NCBI RefSeq assembly: GCF_003597395.2
Contig: NC_133771.1
Span: 47,895,988 to 47,959,987 of the forward strand
Reading direction: 5' to 3'
DNA length: 64,000 bases
Origin: Chelonoidis abingdonii
Lineage: Eukaryota; Chordata; Testudines; Testudinidae
The notes under the pieces were generated by a model. The model ran no database searches, was not told the DNA's origin, and was given only the letters and a program-made list of their open reading frames with translations. The translations under genes were made by a program, and so were the position numbers. Of this stretch, positions 22,347 through 33,640 are shown one piece after another; the stretch's first letter is position 1, and every line of letters starts with the position of its first letter.

Positions 22347-22568
22347 TCAAAACGCATCCATACTGATGATGGATTCTGCTCGATAACAATGCAAAGCAGT
22401 GAGGACCGACGCATGTCCATTTTCATCATCTGAGTCTGATGCCATCAGGAGAAGGTTGATTTTCTTTTTTGATGGTTCAGGTTCTATAGTTTCTGCATCG
22501 GAGTGTTGCTCTTTTAGGACTCTGAAAGCATGCTCCACACCTTGTCCCGCTGAGATTTTGAAAGGCAC
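22347..22568 (-). pseudogene. hAT transposase fragment (upstream of dimerisation domain)
   Basis: A 73-residue frame, 'MPFKISAGQGVEHAFRVLKE' at its start and an acidic 'ASDSDDENGHAS' stretch later, ending 'ESIISMDAF'. This is the linker that precedes the C-terminal dimerisation domain in this hAT family. The next expected motif (PLEWW) does not follow on this strand; the sequence passes into the terminal arm. Decayed and not functional. Confidence 0.6.
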
Positions 22569-22784
22569 TTCAGATTCTTAAACATTGGTACCTTCTTTGT
22601 GTTTTGTCAAATCTGCAGTGAAAGTGTTCTTAAAATGAACATGTGCTGAGTCAACATCCAAGACTACTATAACATGAAATATATGGCAGAACGCAGGTAA
22701 AACAGTGGGAGACATACAATTCTCCCCCAAGGAATTCAGTCACAAATGTAATTAACATATTATTTTTTAACAAACGTCATCTGC

Positions 22785-23008
22785 ATAGAAGCATATCCTC
22801 TGGAATGGTGGCCAAAGCATGAAGGGGCATATGAAAGTTTAGCTCATCTGGTACGTAAATACCTCGAAATGCTGTCTACAAACGTCCCATGTGAATGCTT
22901 GCTCTCACTTTATGGTGACATTATAAATAAGAAGTGGGCAGCATTATCCCCCGTAAATGTAAACAAACTTGTTTGTCTTAGCAATTGGCTGAACGAGAAG
23001 TAGGACTG
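22785..23008 (+). pseudogene. hAT transposase C-terminal dimerisation domain fragment
   Basis: The + strand frame reads 'YPLEWWPKHEGAYESLAHLV', 'RKYLEMLSTNVPCECLLSL' and 'INKKWAALSPVNVNKLVCLS', ending with a stop near 23003. The LEWW..., VPCE...S and K+AAL...V..L motifs are those of the hAT C-terminal dimerisation domain. It lies opposite in strand to the linker piece at 22347-22568, so the element reads as a fold-back. Too short for an own product. Confidence 0.75.
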
Positions 23009-23421
23009 AGTGGACTGTAGGCTCAAAAGTTTTGCATTGTTTTGATTTTGCATGCAGTTATGTAACAAAAAAATCTACATTTGTAAGTTGTACTTTCACG
23101 ATAAAGAGATTGCACTACAGTACTTGTATGAGGTGAATTGAAAAATACTGTTTCTTTTATCATTTTTACAGTGCAAGTATTTATGATCAAAATAATAATA
23201 TAAAGTGAGCCATGTACACTTTGTACTCTGTGTTGTAATTTAAATCAATATATTTGAAAATGTAGGAAAACATCCAAAATATGTAATAAATTTCAATTGG
23301 TATTCTATTTAAAAATGTGATTAAAACTGCGATTAATTATGATTAATGTTTTTAACTGTGATTAATTTTTTTAGTTAATCGCATGAGTTAACTTCAATTA
23401 ATCAACAGCCCTAGTGTGTAC

Positions 23422-25484
23422 ATATGCCTGTTGTTGTGTATAGGCATATCTTAAATAAAAATAAGTTTGTTTAAAATATAGAATCATTTTTATTGAATTT
23501 TTGTTTTATTTACAAAATTATTAACAGTTACCCAGATTTACGCTACATAAGTCAAATATTCATAAGCTTTCAGCTTTTGCCTAACTTTCAATAGGAGTTT
23601 TACTGTTGCCTTCAATAGGAGCAAAGTTAGGCTAATGCTTAGCATATTTGAAAATCCTATCCTTTATATAAAATATATTTGTAGGCCTTCTGAGTCATCA
23701 ATTTATGTGATGGCTGGCTGCATCTGGTTCCAAACGTTATTTTGAACAATGTAGAGTTGTACAATATCATTAGTGCATCTCTGTTATATCACTAAGTTGG
23801 GAAATTTTAGCTGTTTAAAAAAAAACAGACAGAATTTTAGAGATACATTTAAATAATATATGTTTGCAGTAATATTACAAAAGTTTGGGGAAATTAACAA
23901 AACTGTATAGAAATATGATTGTTTGACAAAAACTAAAGGAAAACCAAATGATCAACTTCTAATAATAGACTACTGAATTCATCAGAAGGAAAAAGCTATA
24001 TTTCACGATGAATGTTAAATTCTGCTTTCTCTATATACAAGAAAATTTCAGTTTATTTTAGTGGGTGATAAAATGAACATATTAATCATGGTATATGGAA
24101 TACCATAAGTCTACTGTAAAAGACTTGTAATTTTACAGGGATTTTTAATTGTGAAGTGTTTATCACCTGAAATGGGGAGGGGGTTGGTAGTGGTATGTGT
24201 AAAGGAAATATAATTCAGGGATGTCACAGTATAGTGAATGAGTACCCGATCCTCAGTTGGTGTCAATTGGCAAATCTCTACTGGAGTCCATGAATGAATC
24301 AGGAGAACACCTCTTACCCAGTATGAAATTTCTGACAAATAGTCACTTGAGCCAAAATTTGTAATTTTGGGGAGATTTACAGATATTTTCATGAAAATCT
24401 AGAGTTGTCTGAATACATATGAATAACTTTCATCTCTGAAACACAGTGAACTGAACTTAGTACATTTATTCAATAAAGTTTTTGAGATTTTATTTTTAAT
24501 ATTCAACCACTGCTACTTGTACAGACTCACTGGATTACTCTTTGATGTAAGCAGCTCATCTAGCTGTAAAACTTGACCATCTCACCTTTTTATTTCCCTA
24601 TGGCTGCTAAAATATGATTTCCTCACATTTTTTCATTCACGGTACTTCCCTTAATGTCCTTACCAGTGAAGCCTTTGATTCATTTCACTTTTTTACTTGC
24701 TGTCACAATAGTTAAATAGCTTTTTACACAGTGATGTTGACGATCATTTTTGCTTGCTCAAATCTTTGACTCACTATAGAATTTCTTAGATAGACAGAAT
24801 ATTGCAACATTATGTCTGATGTAATTGAAAACAAATATTTTTTTATTGTCTCTCTCTTTCCCCCTTTTCCACGGAAATTGGGGCTTTGGAAATCTTTAAC
24901 TTCCCTTTTAAAATGGTTCATCTTCCTGTTCTTTCTCTTTTTGTATTATTTCCCTGTCCTTACAATATCACAGTCTCCCCACATTTCCCTTTCTCTTTCC
25001 AAGTCATGTTGCTAACATTCTCCTTCACATACATGAGACAGAGGAATTGCTTGACATGATAGAACTTAAGAGCAGATAGAGTAGGTGATCTAAATAGTGT
25101 CAACTGTATTTACTCTTCTCTTCTGGTTTTTCTTAGACATCTGCACTACCTCCTTCCCTTTCCTGTCACGCCTCCCTGTTTGACAATGAGCACTGGTGAT
25201 CACATGGGTGACATTCAGTTTGAGACCTAGTGATGCAGCCAGCTGTATTTGGTGATCTTCAGCTACACCACTTCCTGTGTGGATCTCATAATTTGCATCA
25301 CAGAGAGTAGTTTTTCATTTGTAATGGGACAGCAACACTGCTCCATATGGAAAATATCTTTGTGCTTACAACAAAAATATTAAAATCTGCTTTTAAGTTC
25401 AGCATTTTTCATGCAGTTCTTCACATAAGTGTTTTTGCATTATTCATCTTCTATCTTTACCTGAGAGTCTTCATTTGTAGGATC
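23422..25484. other. A+T-rich intronic DNA
   Basis: Two kilobases with no exon I could support and no element recognised. A pyrimidine-rich stretch at 24845-25000 produces a short leucine/phenylalanine-rich ORF that is compositional. Confidence 0.45.
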
Positions 25485-26120
25485 TGTGACAGACCCAGAC
25501 CAACGGGATACAGGAGTGTGGTAGAGGGCAAATATACTGGTCACTGGCTGAGTAGTTTTCTGTTCCCTGAGTGACCAGAGCAGGGGCTGTACTAGAGTAA
25601 TCAGGAGCCTGCTAGAACCAATTAAGGCAGACAGGCTGATTAGAACACCTGCAGCCAATCAAGGCAGGCTAATCAAGGCACCTGGGTTTAAAAAGGAGTT
25701 CACTCCAGTCAGGTGGGGAGGAGCTAGAGGAGAGGAAGTGCATGTGAGGAGCTGGGAGCAAGAGGCACAAGGAGCTGAGAGTGAGAGGGTATGCTGCTAG
25801 AGGACTAAGGAGTACAAGTGTTATCAGACACCAGGAGGAAGATCCTGTGGTGAGGATAAAGAAGGTGTTTGGAGGAGGCCATGGGGAAGTAGCCCAAGGA
25901 GTTGTCATGCAGCTGTTACAAGAGGCACTATAGGCAGCTGCAATCCACCAGGCCCTGGACTGGAACCCGGAGTAGAGGGTGGGCCTGGGTTCCCCCCAAA
26001 CCTCCCAACTCCTGATCAGACACAGGAGGAGTTGATCTAGACTTTGGGGAAGATCACTGAGGTGAGCAAATCTGCCAATAAGTGCAGGATCCACCAAGGT
26101 AGGGGAGGAACTTTGTCACA
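25485..26120 (+). mobile_element. Solo LTR, 636 bp
   Basis: Starts TGTGACAGACCC and ends CTTTGTCACA, giving canonical TG...CA ends with a short inverted repeat. It is flanked by the 4-bp duplication gatc (25481-25484 and 26121-26124). A possible TATA-like 'tttaaaaagg' sits at about 25687. No internal genes, so it is a solo LTR from recombination between two LTRs. End sequences match the LTR at 32147. The 4-bp duplication fits Gypsy-type elements or some retroviruses. Confidence 0.75.
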
Positions 26121-26124
26121 GATC

Positions 26125-26979
26125 ATATTATGTAAAGTAGGAAAATAATATTTTGTTGTGCTTTGAATGAACTTGCATTTTGGCAATGTTGAAATCATGA
26201 GGCTAAATTGAATGAAGTTCCTTAATTTGTTCAAATTCCTCTGGAAAAGAGGTAGAATTATACAAATGGGTGGAGCTCTTTTTATCAATGTTTTGGTCCT
26301 GCCTGTATGCCCATGTGCCAATACATATATATATTCAGGAAAAAAGTTGATTTTATTTTGGCTTTTTCTTGTAATGGCTCGTACTGATTTGCTGTTTTTC
26401 AGAAGAGAAGTGTAGCTTTTAGCAGAGACCTTTTACTGAAATTACTATCACCATTTACCTATTTAATCAATTAATGTACCATGAAGTTACCTTTCCCTTC
26501 TGAAAACACAGTTATATTTTCAGCAATAAAGATAGATTTTAATATTTTTATGGGGCTGGTTAATTATGGAAACATTGAGGTTCAGTGCCTACATTTTCTG
26601 AGCCTTTAATATTAAAGAATTCTATATGCCCATTAAATGGATGAGTAAGTTTTTGATGGTTCAATAGAATACCATATATTTTAGCATTTTCCTCATCATG
26701 GGAATAGACTTTGTTATTTAGCTGGTGCATTTTAATGATGATTCTGCAAGGCTGCTTTAAAAGATATATTTGCTAGTGGAGAGTGTGCATTATTTATAAA
26801 TGCTAATGAATGACTGACAGACTCAATTTTCATGAAAGTATCAAAATGATAGATTTTGTGTCTTGTGGATGCTAAGACCTTTACGGCATAACAAGTTGGT
26901 TAACACCATGTCTTATGCAGCTGTTCAAGGACTCCCTGTATTTTTTTCATCTGTGGATATGTATTATACACGTGCATGA
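26125..26979. other. A+T-rich intronic DNA
   Basis: No recognised element. A 'gagtaagtt' at 26642 looks like a donor but the frame before it is closed, so no exon is called. Confidence 0.4.
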
Positions 26980-26987
26980 TTTAGAAT

Positions 26988-27526
26988 TAGGGCTGTCGAT
27001 CAATCACAGTTAACTCATGTTAATTAATCACAATTAATTGCAGCTTTAATTGAACTGTTAAACAAAAGAATACCATTTGAAATGTATTAAATATTTGTGG
27101 ACGTTTTTCTACATTTTCAAATATATTGATTTCAGTTACAGCACAGAATACAAAGTGCACAGTGCTTCCTTTATATTATTTTTATTACAAATATTTGCAC
27201 TATAAAAATGATAAAAGAAATAGTGTTTTTCAATTCCCCCGTTACAACTGTAGTACAATCTCTTTATCATGAAAGTTGAAGTTACAACCCTAGAATTATG
27301 TACAAAAATAACTGCATTCAAACACAAAACAATGTAAAACATATATATATAAAGTGAGCAGTGTACACTTGGTATTGTGTTGTAATTGAAACCAATATAT
27401 TTGAAAATTTAGAAAACATTCAAAAAATTTAAATAAATGATATTCTATTATTGTTTAACAGCACAATTAATTGCAATTAATTTTTTTAATCATGCGATTA
27501 ATTTTTTTAATTGCTCTACAGCCCTA
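26988..27526. mobile_element. hAT fold-back MITE (539 bp)
   Basis: Inverted ends 'tagggctgtcgat' and (complement) 'tagggctgtagagc' with a perfect 8-bp duplication, tttagaat, at 26980-26987 and 27527-27534. Left and right halves are inverted copies; both carry 'acattttcaaatatattga'-like wording on opposite strands. This is the 22081-23413 family with the coding middle deleted. Confidence 0.85.
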
Positions 27527-27534
27527 TTTAGAAT

Positions 27535-28902
27535 GAAAACAGGATAAAGCGGTTTCCTTTTCTTTCTTTTTTTTTTGTTTCGTCCATACAGCAGCTATGA
27601 AATGGAGCATGATCTCATAATAACACATTAATCTGTGGACATCCCCCATTGAAAAGAACACCATAAAATAAAAATAAATTATTTTAATTTAGGTTGAAAA
27701 TTTGAATGAATAATATAATTCTTGTACTACTCCTAACATGCTGGCTTCATCATAGGCTCCACTGGAGGATTGAATTCTTTTGAAAACATAATGTACCAAC
27801 AACAATTAATAATAGGGTCCTAAAGATCTGCAAGCATTTACAGCTCTTTATAAATAAGAATAAGAACAGTCCTATTCTTTATCTTTAAAAGTAAACCCAT
27901 TTGGAACCATGCTGAACCAGAAAGGAATGAAACTTAATTTGAAACAAAGCCAAATTTTGTGTCACTGATGGAATAGGGATTATTCTGAAGAATGGCAGCA
28001 TGCAGTGTTGGTGGACACTGATATCTGTCAGGTGTCTATTTCCTTCTACCTTTCTGATTGGGTTTTTTTTCTATCAGGTCCAACAGCCACTTGTTTTCTA
28101 TACTCAGTATATCTATGGCCTTTCATTATGTATGTGAATTGTATATTATCTCACTCTGGAGTTGATTGCTACAATTACAAAGAATCCTGTTATATGGCAT
28201 CTCCAGGCACTATAAATGGGAGGGCTTCGTGGCCAAATCGAACTCCCACCTCATTAATTAGACTGGAAGTGGAGGAGAGCAGCTGAAGAGATCTTGATTT
28301 ATCAAAGCAATGGCAAAACATGATTAAGATTTTGCTCAGAAAAGAATAGCCCCCTGCATCCATCTCTAACTTTTATTTAAAATGTTTGGAGAATCATTTC
28401 AAGTGATCTTAAATGTGTCAGCTGCAAAGACCTTGTAAAATCCATTTTCTGTCTTATTGATTACTCGAAAAAGCTGAAAGTATTGAGGAGGGAAGTTTCA
28501 TGTGCGTGTACCTTCCCTAATGTAATTACACTAAACATTCAGAATAAAATGGATGGAAAATTTTTGTGTATCCTTTAAATTTATATTACCTAATATAAAT
28601 TTGGCTAACTCTAACTTTTCTCTTGTGTAATAAATCAGTCACACTTAGAAATAAAAACATCACAGTATTTGTCAAATATTGTTTGTTTTCTGAGCACTTC
28701 TGCTACCAAGGAATCCCACCTCAAAAAGTCTCCAGACTATTTAGGCTATTCTGGCCCAACTGCCCCCTTGCTTACACTGGTGCAATCATATTAACATCAG
28801 TGGAGTTGCAGTGGAGTAACCAAGAAGACAATTTGCTTTTCTGCATAAGACTTCTTTTTTTGTTCACTAATCAAACTCTTTATATGCTTTTCTTCTCTCT
28901 AG
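27535..28902. other. Intron upstream of exon B
   Basis: A+T-rich, with no recognised element. A strong pyrimidine tract and AG at 28060-28078 are not followed by a frame with a donor. The last 30 bp form the acceptor of the exon at 28903. Confidence 0.4.
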
Positions 28903-29091
28903 GACAACGCTCCCCTCCATCCTCTATATCCGACTAAATTGATCCCTCCAACTAAGTCCCACAGTCATCCACAGTCTATCTGCCATGCTGACTGTCTAAC
29001 CCCCGGGCCCTTCAGTCATTTGTCTTCCATCTTATGTGATGTTCATGAGAATTCTTATAGGCCTTACAGTCACAACGCTTTGTATAATAAG
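28903..29091 (+). CDS. Coding exon of the unidentified host gene (exon B)
   Basis: A 189-bp exon, phase 0 at both ends, 63 residues. Strong acceptor 'cttttcttctctctag'; donor 'AATAAG|gtgagcc'. The frame begins DNAPLHPLYPTKLIPPTKSH and ends 'RPYSHNALYNK'. It is rich in Pro, His, Ser and Tyr, with four Cys and no membrane or catalytic motif. Its length is an exact multiple of three, like exons A, C and E, so it could be skipped without shifting the frame. No repeat covers it. It could be an alternatively used exon. The gene is not recognised. Confidence 0.6.
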
Positions 29092-29645
29092 GTGAGCCTT
29101 CGGTGCTGCTATTGTCTTGTGTTATGTCTGATGTAATTCAGCATTCTTCTGCTGCACTGGAAATAAATTTTACAAGTGGATGGAGTTCAGCTGTGGCTTT
29201 AGACCACACCCCTATGTTGAGAGAGGTGAGCTGCCCAGGAGACACTTAACCCTCATTGAAATCAATGGCTGTTAAGTGGCTAAATACCTCTGAATATCTA
29301 AACTGAAGTTTCTTACTCCCTCTCATCTTTTCATTTACCCTGATGGAATTAGACAAAATCTGGCCAAAAGGCTTAACCCAATATGACATGAAAGTTAATC
29401 CTATCCTTGCCCTAAGACATACAGCCTGCATTTCTTTAAAAGTGATTTGATGAAAAGAGCATGTGGGGGCTGTTTCTTTATGCTGTATCACAGTTTCTTC
29501 TTCACGGGAATCTAAAATCTTGAGATTCCCATAAGGATTATTGGTGATTGTTTGTTCACTTAGTTAGATTTATACAGGCTTTAAAAAACCACAAGTATGA
29601 AAATGTGCTGATCTAAGTTTTGCTAAACTTTCCAGACATTTTTAC
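29092..29645. other. Intron after exon B
   Basis: No recognised element; A+T-rich. Confidence 0.4.
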
Positions 29646-29648
29646 TTA

Positions 29649-31089
29649 GGGTATGTCTACACTACGAAATTAGGTCAATTTTATAGAAGTCAATTTTTAG
29701 AAATCTATTTTATACAGTGTATATCCACACTAAGCGCGTTAAGTTGGCGGAGTGCATCTTCACTTCCATGCCTAGCATTGACTTACAGAGCAGTGCACTA
29801 TGGGTAGCTATCCCACAGTTCCCGGAGACTCCGCTGTCCATTGGAATTCTGGGTTAAGCTCCCAGTGCCTGATAGGACAAAAAACATTGTCGTGGGTGGT
29901 TTGGGGTACATTTCATCAGTTGCCTTTCCCTCCGTGAAAGCAATGGCAGACAATAGTTTTGCGCCAGATACCAGGGCGATTAGAAGAGCACAGCAAGGCA
30001 CGCTGTGCATCAGAGAGGCTTTCAAAACCAGTTTTATGACTGGCCAGGCTTCCGTGTGACAATTGCATGTGTTTCTCCTTGATGCAAACCCACCCCCTTT
30101 GTTGATTTTAATTCCTTGTAAGCCAACCACCCTCCCCACTTCAAAATAAAATAACTATTATTTTGAAACCATGCATTCTTTATTAATTAAAAAAATGAGA
30201 TAATGGACAAGGTAGCCCGGGTGGGGTGGGGGAGAAGGGAAGGACAAGGCCACATTGCTTAGTGTAGCCACACTAAAAATCAAATTGTTTGAATGACAGC
30301 CTTCTGTTGCTTTGGCTATCCTCTGCAGTGGAGTGGCTGGGTGCCTAGAGCCTCCCCCTCATCGCCACATTCTTGGGCGTCTAGGTGAGGCAGCTATGGA
30401 ACATGAGGATGAGGGTAGGTGGTTATACAGTGGATACAGCGGGAGTCTGTGCTATTGTTGGCTTTCCTGCAGCTCCAACAGACACTTCATCATCATGTCT
30501 GTTTGCTCCTCCAACAAAAGCTTCATCATGTCCTTTCCTGGCCTCTGCTACTGAATGCCTCCATGCATTAAGCTGTGCCCTATCAATGCAGGAGGACTGC
30601 TTGAACTCGGAAAACATGTAATCACGAGTGTGTTTTTTTTACTTTCTAATCTGTGATAACTCAGGGACAGAGATGATAGAGGGAGCATAGAAACATTCTA
30701 CACTCTGTGATTCTGGGGAGACTGCATGGTCACCTGTGCTTCTGAATTTGCCACACTGACCAAACAGGAAGTGAAATTCAAAAGTTCTCAGAGCTTTTCC
30801 TGTGTACCTGGCTCATGCATTGGAATTCAAAGTGCTGTCCAGAGCGGTCACAATGGAGCACTCTGAGATAGCTCCTGGAGGCTAATACTGTCGATTTGCA
30901 TCCTCACTACCCCAAATTCGACCCAGCAAAGTCAATTTTAGTGCTATTCCCCTCGCTGGGGAAGAGTACAGAAGTCAATTTTAAGAGCCCTTTAGGTTGA
31001 CGGAATGGGGTTGGTTGTGTGGATGCATTCATTTTTAAATTGACCTAACGCGGCTAAATTCAACCTAACCCCGTAGTGTAGACTAGGCC
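29649..31089 (-). mobile_element. PIF/Harbinger element, transposase lost
   Basis: 1441 bp with terminal inverted repeats: left 'gggtatgtctacactacga', right complementary to 'ggcctagtctacactacgg'. The 3-bp flanks tta and tca fit Harbinger's TNA target. The first 240 bp match the start of the element at 63739 ('gggtagctatccc...', 'tctgggtt...', 'cattgtcg'), so they are one family. No DDE transposase frame remains. A remnant of the accessory gene is on the - strand (next entry). Confidence 0.7.
30423..30617 (-). pseudogene. Harbinger MYB-like accessory protein, C-terminal remnant
   Basis: A 64-residue frame beginning 'MFSEFKQSSCIDRAQLNAWR' then 'HSVAEARKGHDEAF'. It resembles the helical C-terminal part of MYB/SANT-like second proteins that Harbinger elements carry to help the transposase bind DNA and enter the nucleus. 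The N-terminal SANT helix-turn-helix is not visible and the frame degrades downstream. Identification is from family wording. Confidence 0.45.
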
Positions 31090-31165
31090 TCAGCAATTTA
31101 CAGTGAGATATTTTCAAGGCTGCTGCTTCATAAGTGGACAATTTTAATTACCAGTTCATACAGAC

Positions 31166-31985
31166 AAAAGGATTTTGGAGGATTGGGCCAAAAGAAATCT
31201 GATGAGGTTGAACAGTGTCAAGTGCAGAATTCTGCACTTAGGACAGAAGAATCCCATGCACTACTACCGGCTGGGGACCAACTGGCTAAGCAGCAGTTCT
31301 GCAGAAAAGGACCTGGGGATTACAGTGGATGAGAAGCTGGATATGAGTCAACAATGTGCCCTTGTTGCTAAGAAAATTAATGACATATTGGGCTGCATTA
31401 GTAGGAGCATTGCTAGCAGATTGAGGGAAGTGATTATTCAGCACTGGTGAGGCCACATCTGGAGTATTGCGTTCACTTTTGGGCTACCCACTACAGAAAG
31501 GATGGGGACAAATTGGAAAGAGTCCAGCAGAGGGCAACTAAAATGATTAGGGAGCTAGGGCACATGACTTATGAGGAGAGGCTGAGGGAACTGGGCTTAT
31601 TTAGTCTGCAGAAGAGAAGAGTGAGGGGCGATTTGACAGTAGCCTTCAACTACCTGAAGGGGGGTTCCAAAGAGGATAGAGCTAGGCTGTTCTCAGTGAT
31701 GGCAGATGGCAGAACAAGGAGCAATGGTCTGAAGTCGCAGTGGGGGAGGTCTAGGTTGGATATTAGGAAAAACTATTTCACTAGGAGGGTGGTAAAGCAC
31801 TGGAATGGGTTCCTTAAGGATGTGGTGGAATCTCCATCCTTGGAGGTTTTTAAGGCCCATGTTGACAAAGCCCTGGCTGGTATGATTTAGTCGGGGTTGG
31901 TCCTGCTTTGAGCAGGGGGTTGGACTAGATGACCTCCTGAGGTCTCTTCCAACCCTAATCATCTATGATACTATGATTCTATGAT
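31166..31985 (+). mobile_element. CR1 LINE 3' end with RT C-terminus
   Basis: 5'-truncated CR1. The RT C-terminal region is read in two frames: 31175-31450 ('WAKRNLMRLNSVKCRILHLG', later 'SSSAEKDLGITVDEKLDMS') and 31447-31890 ('[18 protein letters not shown]', later '[20 protein letters not shown]'). One frameshift or stop separates them at about 31448. The 3' UTR has 'gttggactagatgacctcc' and ends in two or three 'tctatgat' repeats. This is the best-preserved CR1 here, and its tail matches the tail of the tRNA-SINE at 41799. Confidence 0.9.
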
Positions 31986-32146
31986 GCGGCCATAGAAGAA
32001 GAATGAATCTTTTGTTCTAAAGTGGGAATTTGCCACCACTAATCAACAGCAAAGGCATTTCTAGAGAGTGTAAGACACCCTGTGCTTGAAAAGAAAGAGG
32101 GATGTTCCAGAGACTTAGGTAATCAACTCAGAATCCTTATTAATAT

Positions 32147-32640
32147 TGTGATACGGCAGGGTCGGGGGCAGTGGAAGAGGGGAGATATATAAGCCCTAGG
32201 TTCCCTATAGACTAGGGAAGGTTACTACAGGTTAATTGGAGCATCTGTAGCCAAATAAGGCCCTGTCAGGAACCTAATAAAGTTGAGGAAGGAGAGAGGA
32301 CTGGAGCATGGAGGTGTGTTGCTGAGAATTGAAAGACAAGAGAACTGGAAGAAGGGAGATCCTGTCACAGCAGAGCAGGGAGACTCCCTCCCCCAGCATC
32401 AAGGACTGAGGGTAAACCTACCCAAGGGGGAAGAGGGTAAGAAACCTGCAGTGATTGAGATGGGTTGGGGCTCAGAATGAGGAGCAAACCCAGACCCCTT
32501 CCTCGCTTCCCTTCTCTACCACTTTCCCAGGCCACTAGCGGGGCCCTCGGCGCCCCAAGACGAGGAGCAAGGGGTGGTGTCCTAGCCCCCCTGCCAAGAA
32601 AAGCTCAACCCATCGTACCAGCATCGGCCATTTTGTCACA
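32147..32640 (+). mobile_element. Solo LTR, 494 bp
   Basis: Starts TGTGATACGGC, ends TTTTGTCACA, flanked by the 4-bp duplication atat (32143-32146 and 32641-32644). A TATA-like 'gatatataagcc' lies at 32183-32196 and an AATAAA at about 32276, in the right order for promoter and poly(A) signals. The ends match the LTR at 25485. The 3' half is G+C-rich. No internal region remains. Confidence 0.75.
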
Positions 32641-32644
32641 ATAT

Positions 32645-33626
32645 AAAGAACAAGCAGCTTCACTGAGCACATCCATTCTTGTTGGATACTTGCTATTATA
32701 GACTTCCTTGTTTTTCATTATTTCCTTTAGTTAAGAACATAGTACAGAGTCTATTATTAAAAAGTTGAAAATTTATGCTCCATGGGACTATATCCTGTAG
32801 TATTGACTCAGGCAAAACTCCTGTCAATTTAAAGATTTGTCACCAGCATAGTTTTTCTTAATCATTGTATTCTTTTCTAATCCCTTTCTTTTAACAGTTA
32901 TTTTTATTTTAAATCTCTAGAAATCCATCAAAAGAGCTAACAATACCTGCAGTGGTTCGTTTGAATATTTTAACTGTCATACTACAGCTACTATATGGAT
33001 AAGCATCCTTTTTAGGCCCTCATCCTGCAAACACTTATATATGTTTTTAACACCTGAGTAATTGCATTGATGTCAGAGATTACTCACCTGCCTAAGGTTA
33101 AACATGTTCATTACTGTTTGCAGGATTGGGGCCTAAATTTCTACATTGCTTGGCTGCAGTGATGATGTGCAATATTGCTGCTGCTCTATGTGCTATCTGC
33201 CTTCCAAAGGCATTTCAGCAATGCCCATCATTGAAATAGCAAAATGCTCAACCCAGTAAATTAGAACTATATGTCATTGTTCATGGACAGTTTTGTTGTG
33301 GGTTATGCTATTTCTCTGTGCCCAGGCTCCAGAAGCCTGATCTAACTCCCACTGAAGTCAACATTACTTTTTCCATTGAATTTAACAGCTTTTGGATGAG
33401 ACTGTACTTGCTTGCCTTTGTTGTAAAGTATTTTGTGTCTGTGAATAACAGAGCGTGAGATTTTTGTTGCATCGATAAAATTCTGGCAAAAGGCTGGCTC
33501 TTGCAGCATATTCTAAAGATAGTCAGACTCTGGCTCAGTTAATCTCTTCTACTGCAATCTAGCTACATTTAAATTAACTTGGCCACTGAATACTGAAGAG
33601 CAGGTCAGTATCAAAAGGAAGGATTT
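32645..33626. other. Intronic DNA, no recognised element
   Basis: A+T-rich. Contains one 'ccactgaagtcaacatt'-type word at about 33350, a short near-palindrome that recurs in the window. No exon. Confidence 0.4.
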
Positions 33627-33640
33627 CTAGACTCATACAT

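Larger units (their letters stand above)
22081..23413 (-). mobile_element. hAT fold-back element with transposase pieces on both strands
   Basis: 1333 bp with inverted ends ('taggtctgtcaagcg' left; right end complementary to 'tagggctgttgatt') and a perfect 8-bp target duplication, gtgtgtac, at 22073-22080 and 23414-23421. The terminal 250-400 bp are A+T-rich inverted arms. The middle carries hAT transposase remnants in opposite orientations (next two entries). Orientation is given as - because the longer coding piece is on that strand. 26988-27526 is a shorter member of the family. Confidence 0.85.
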
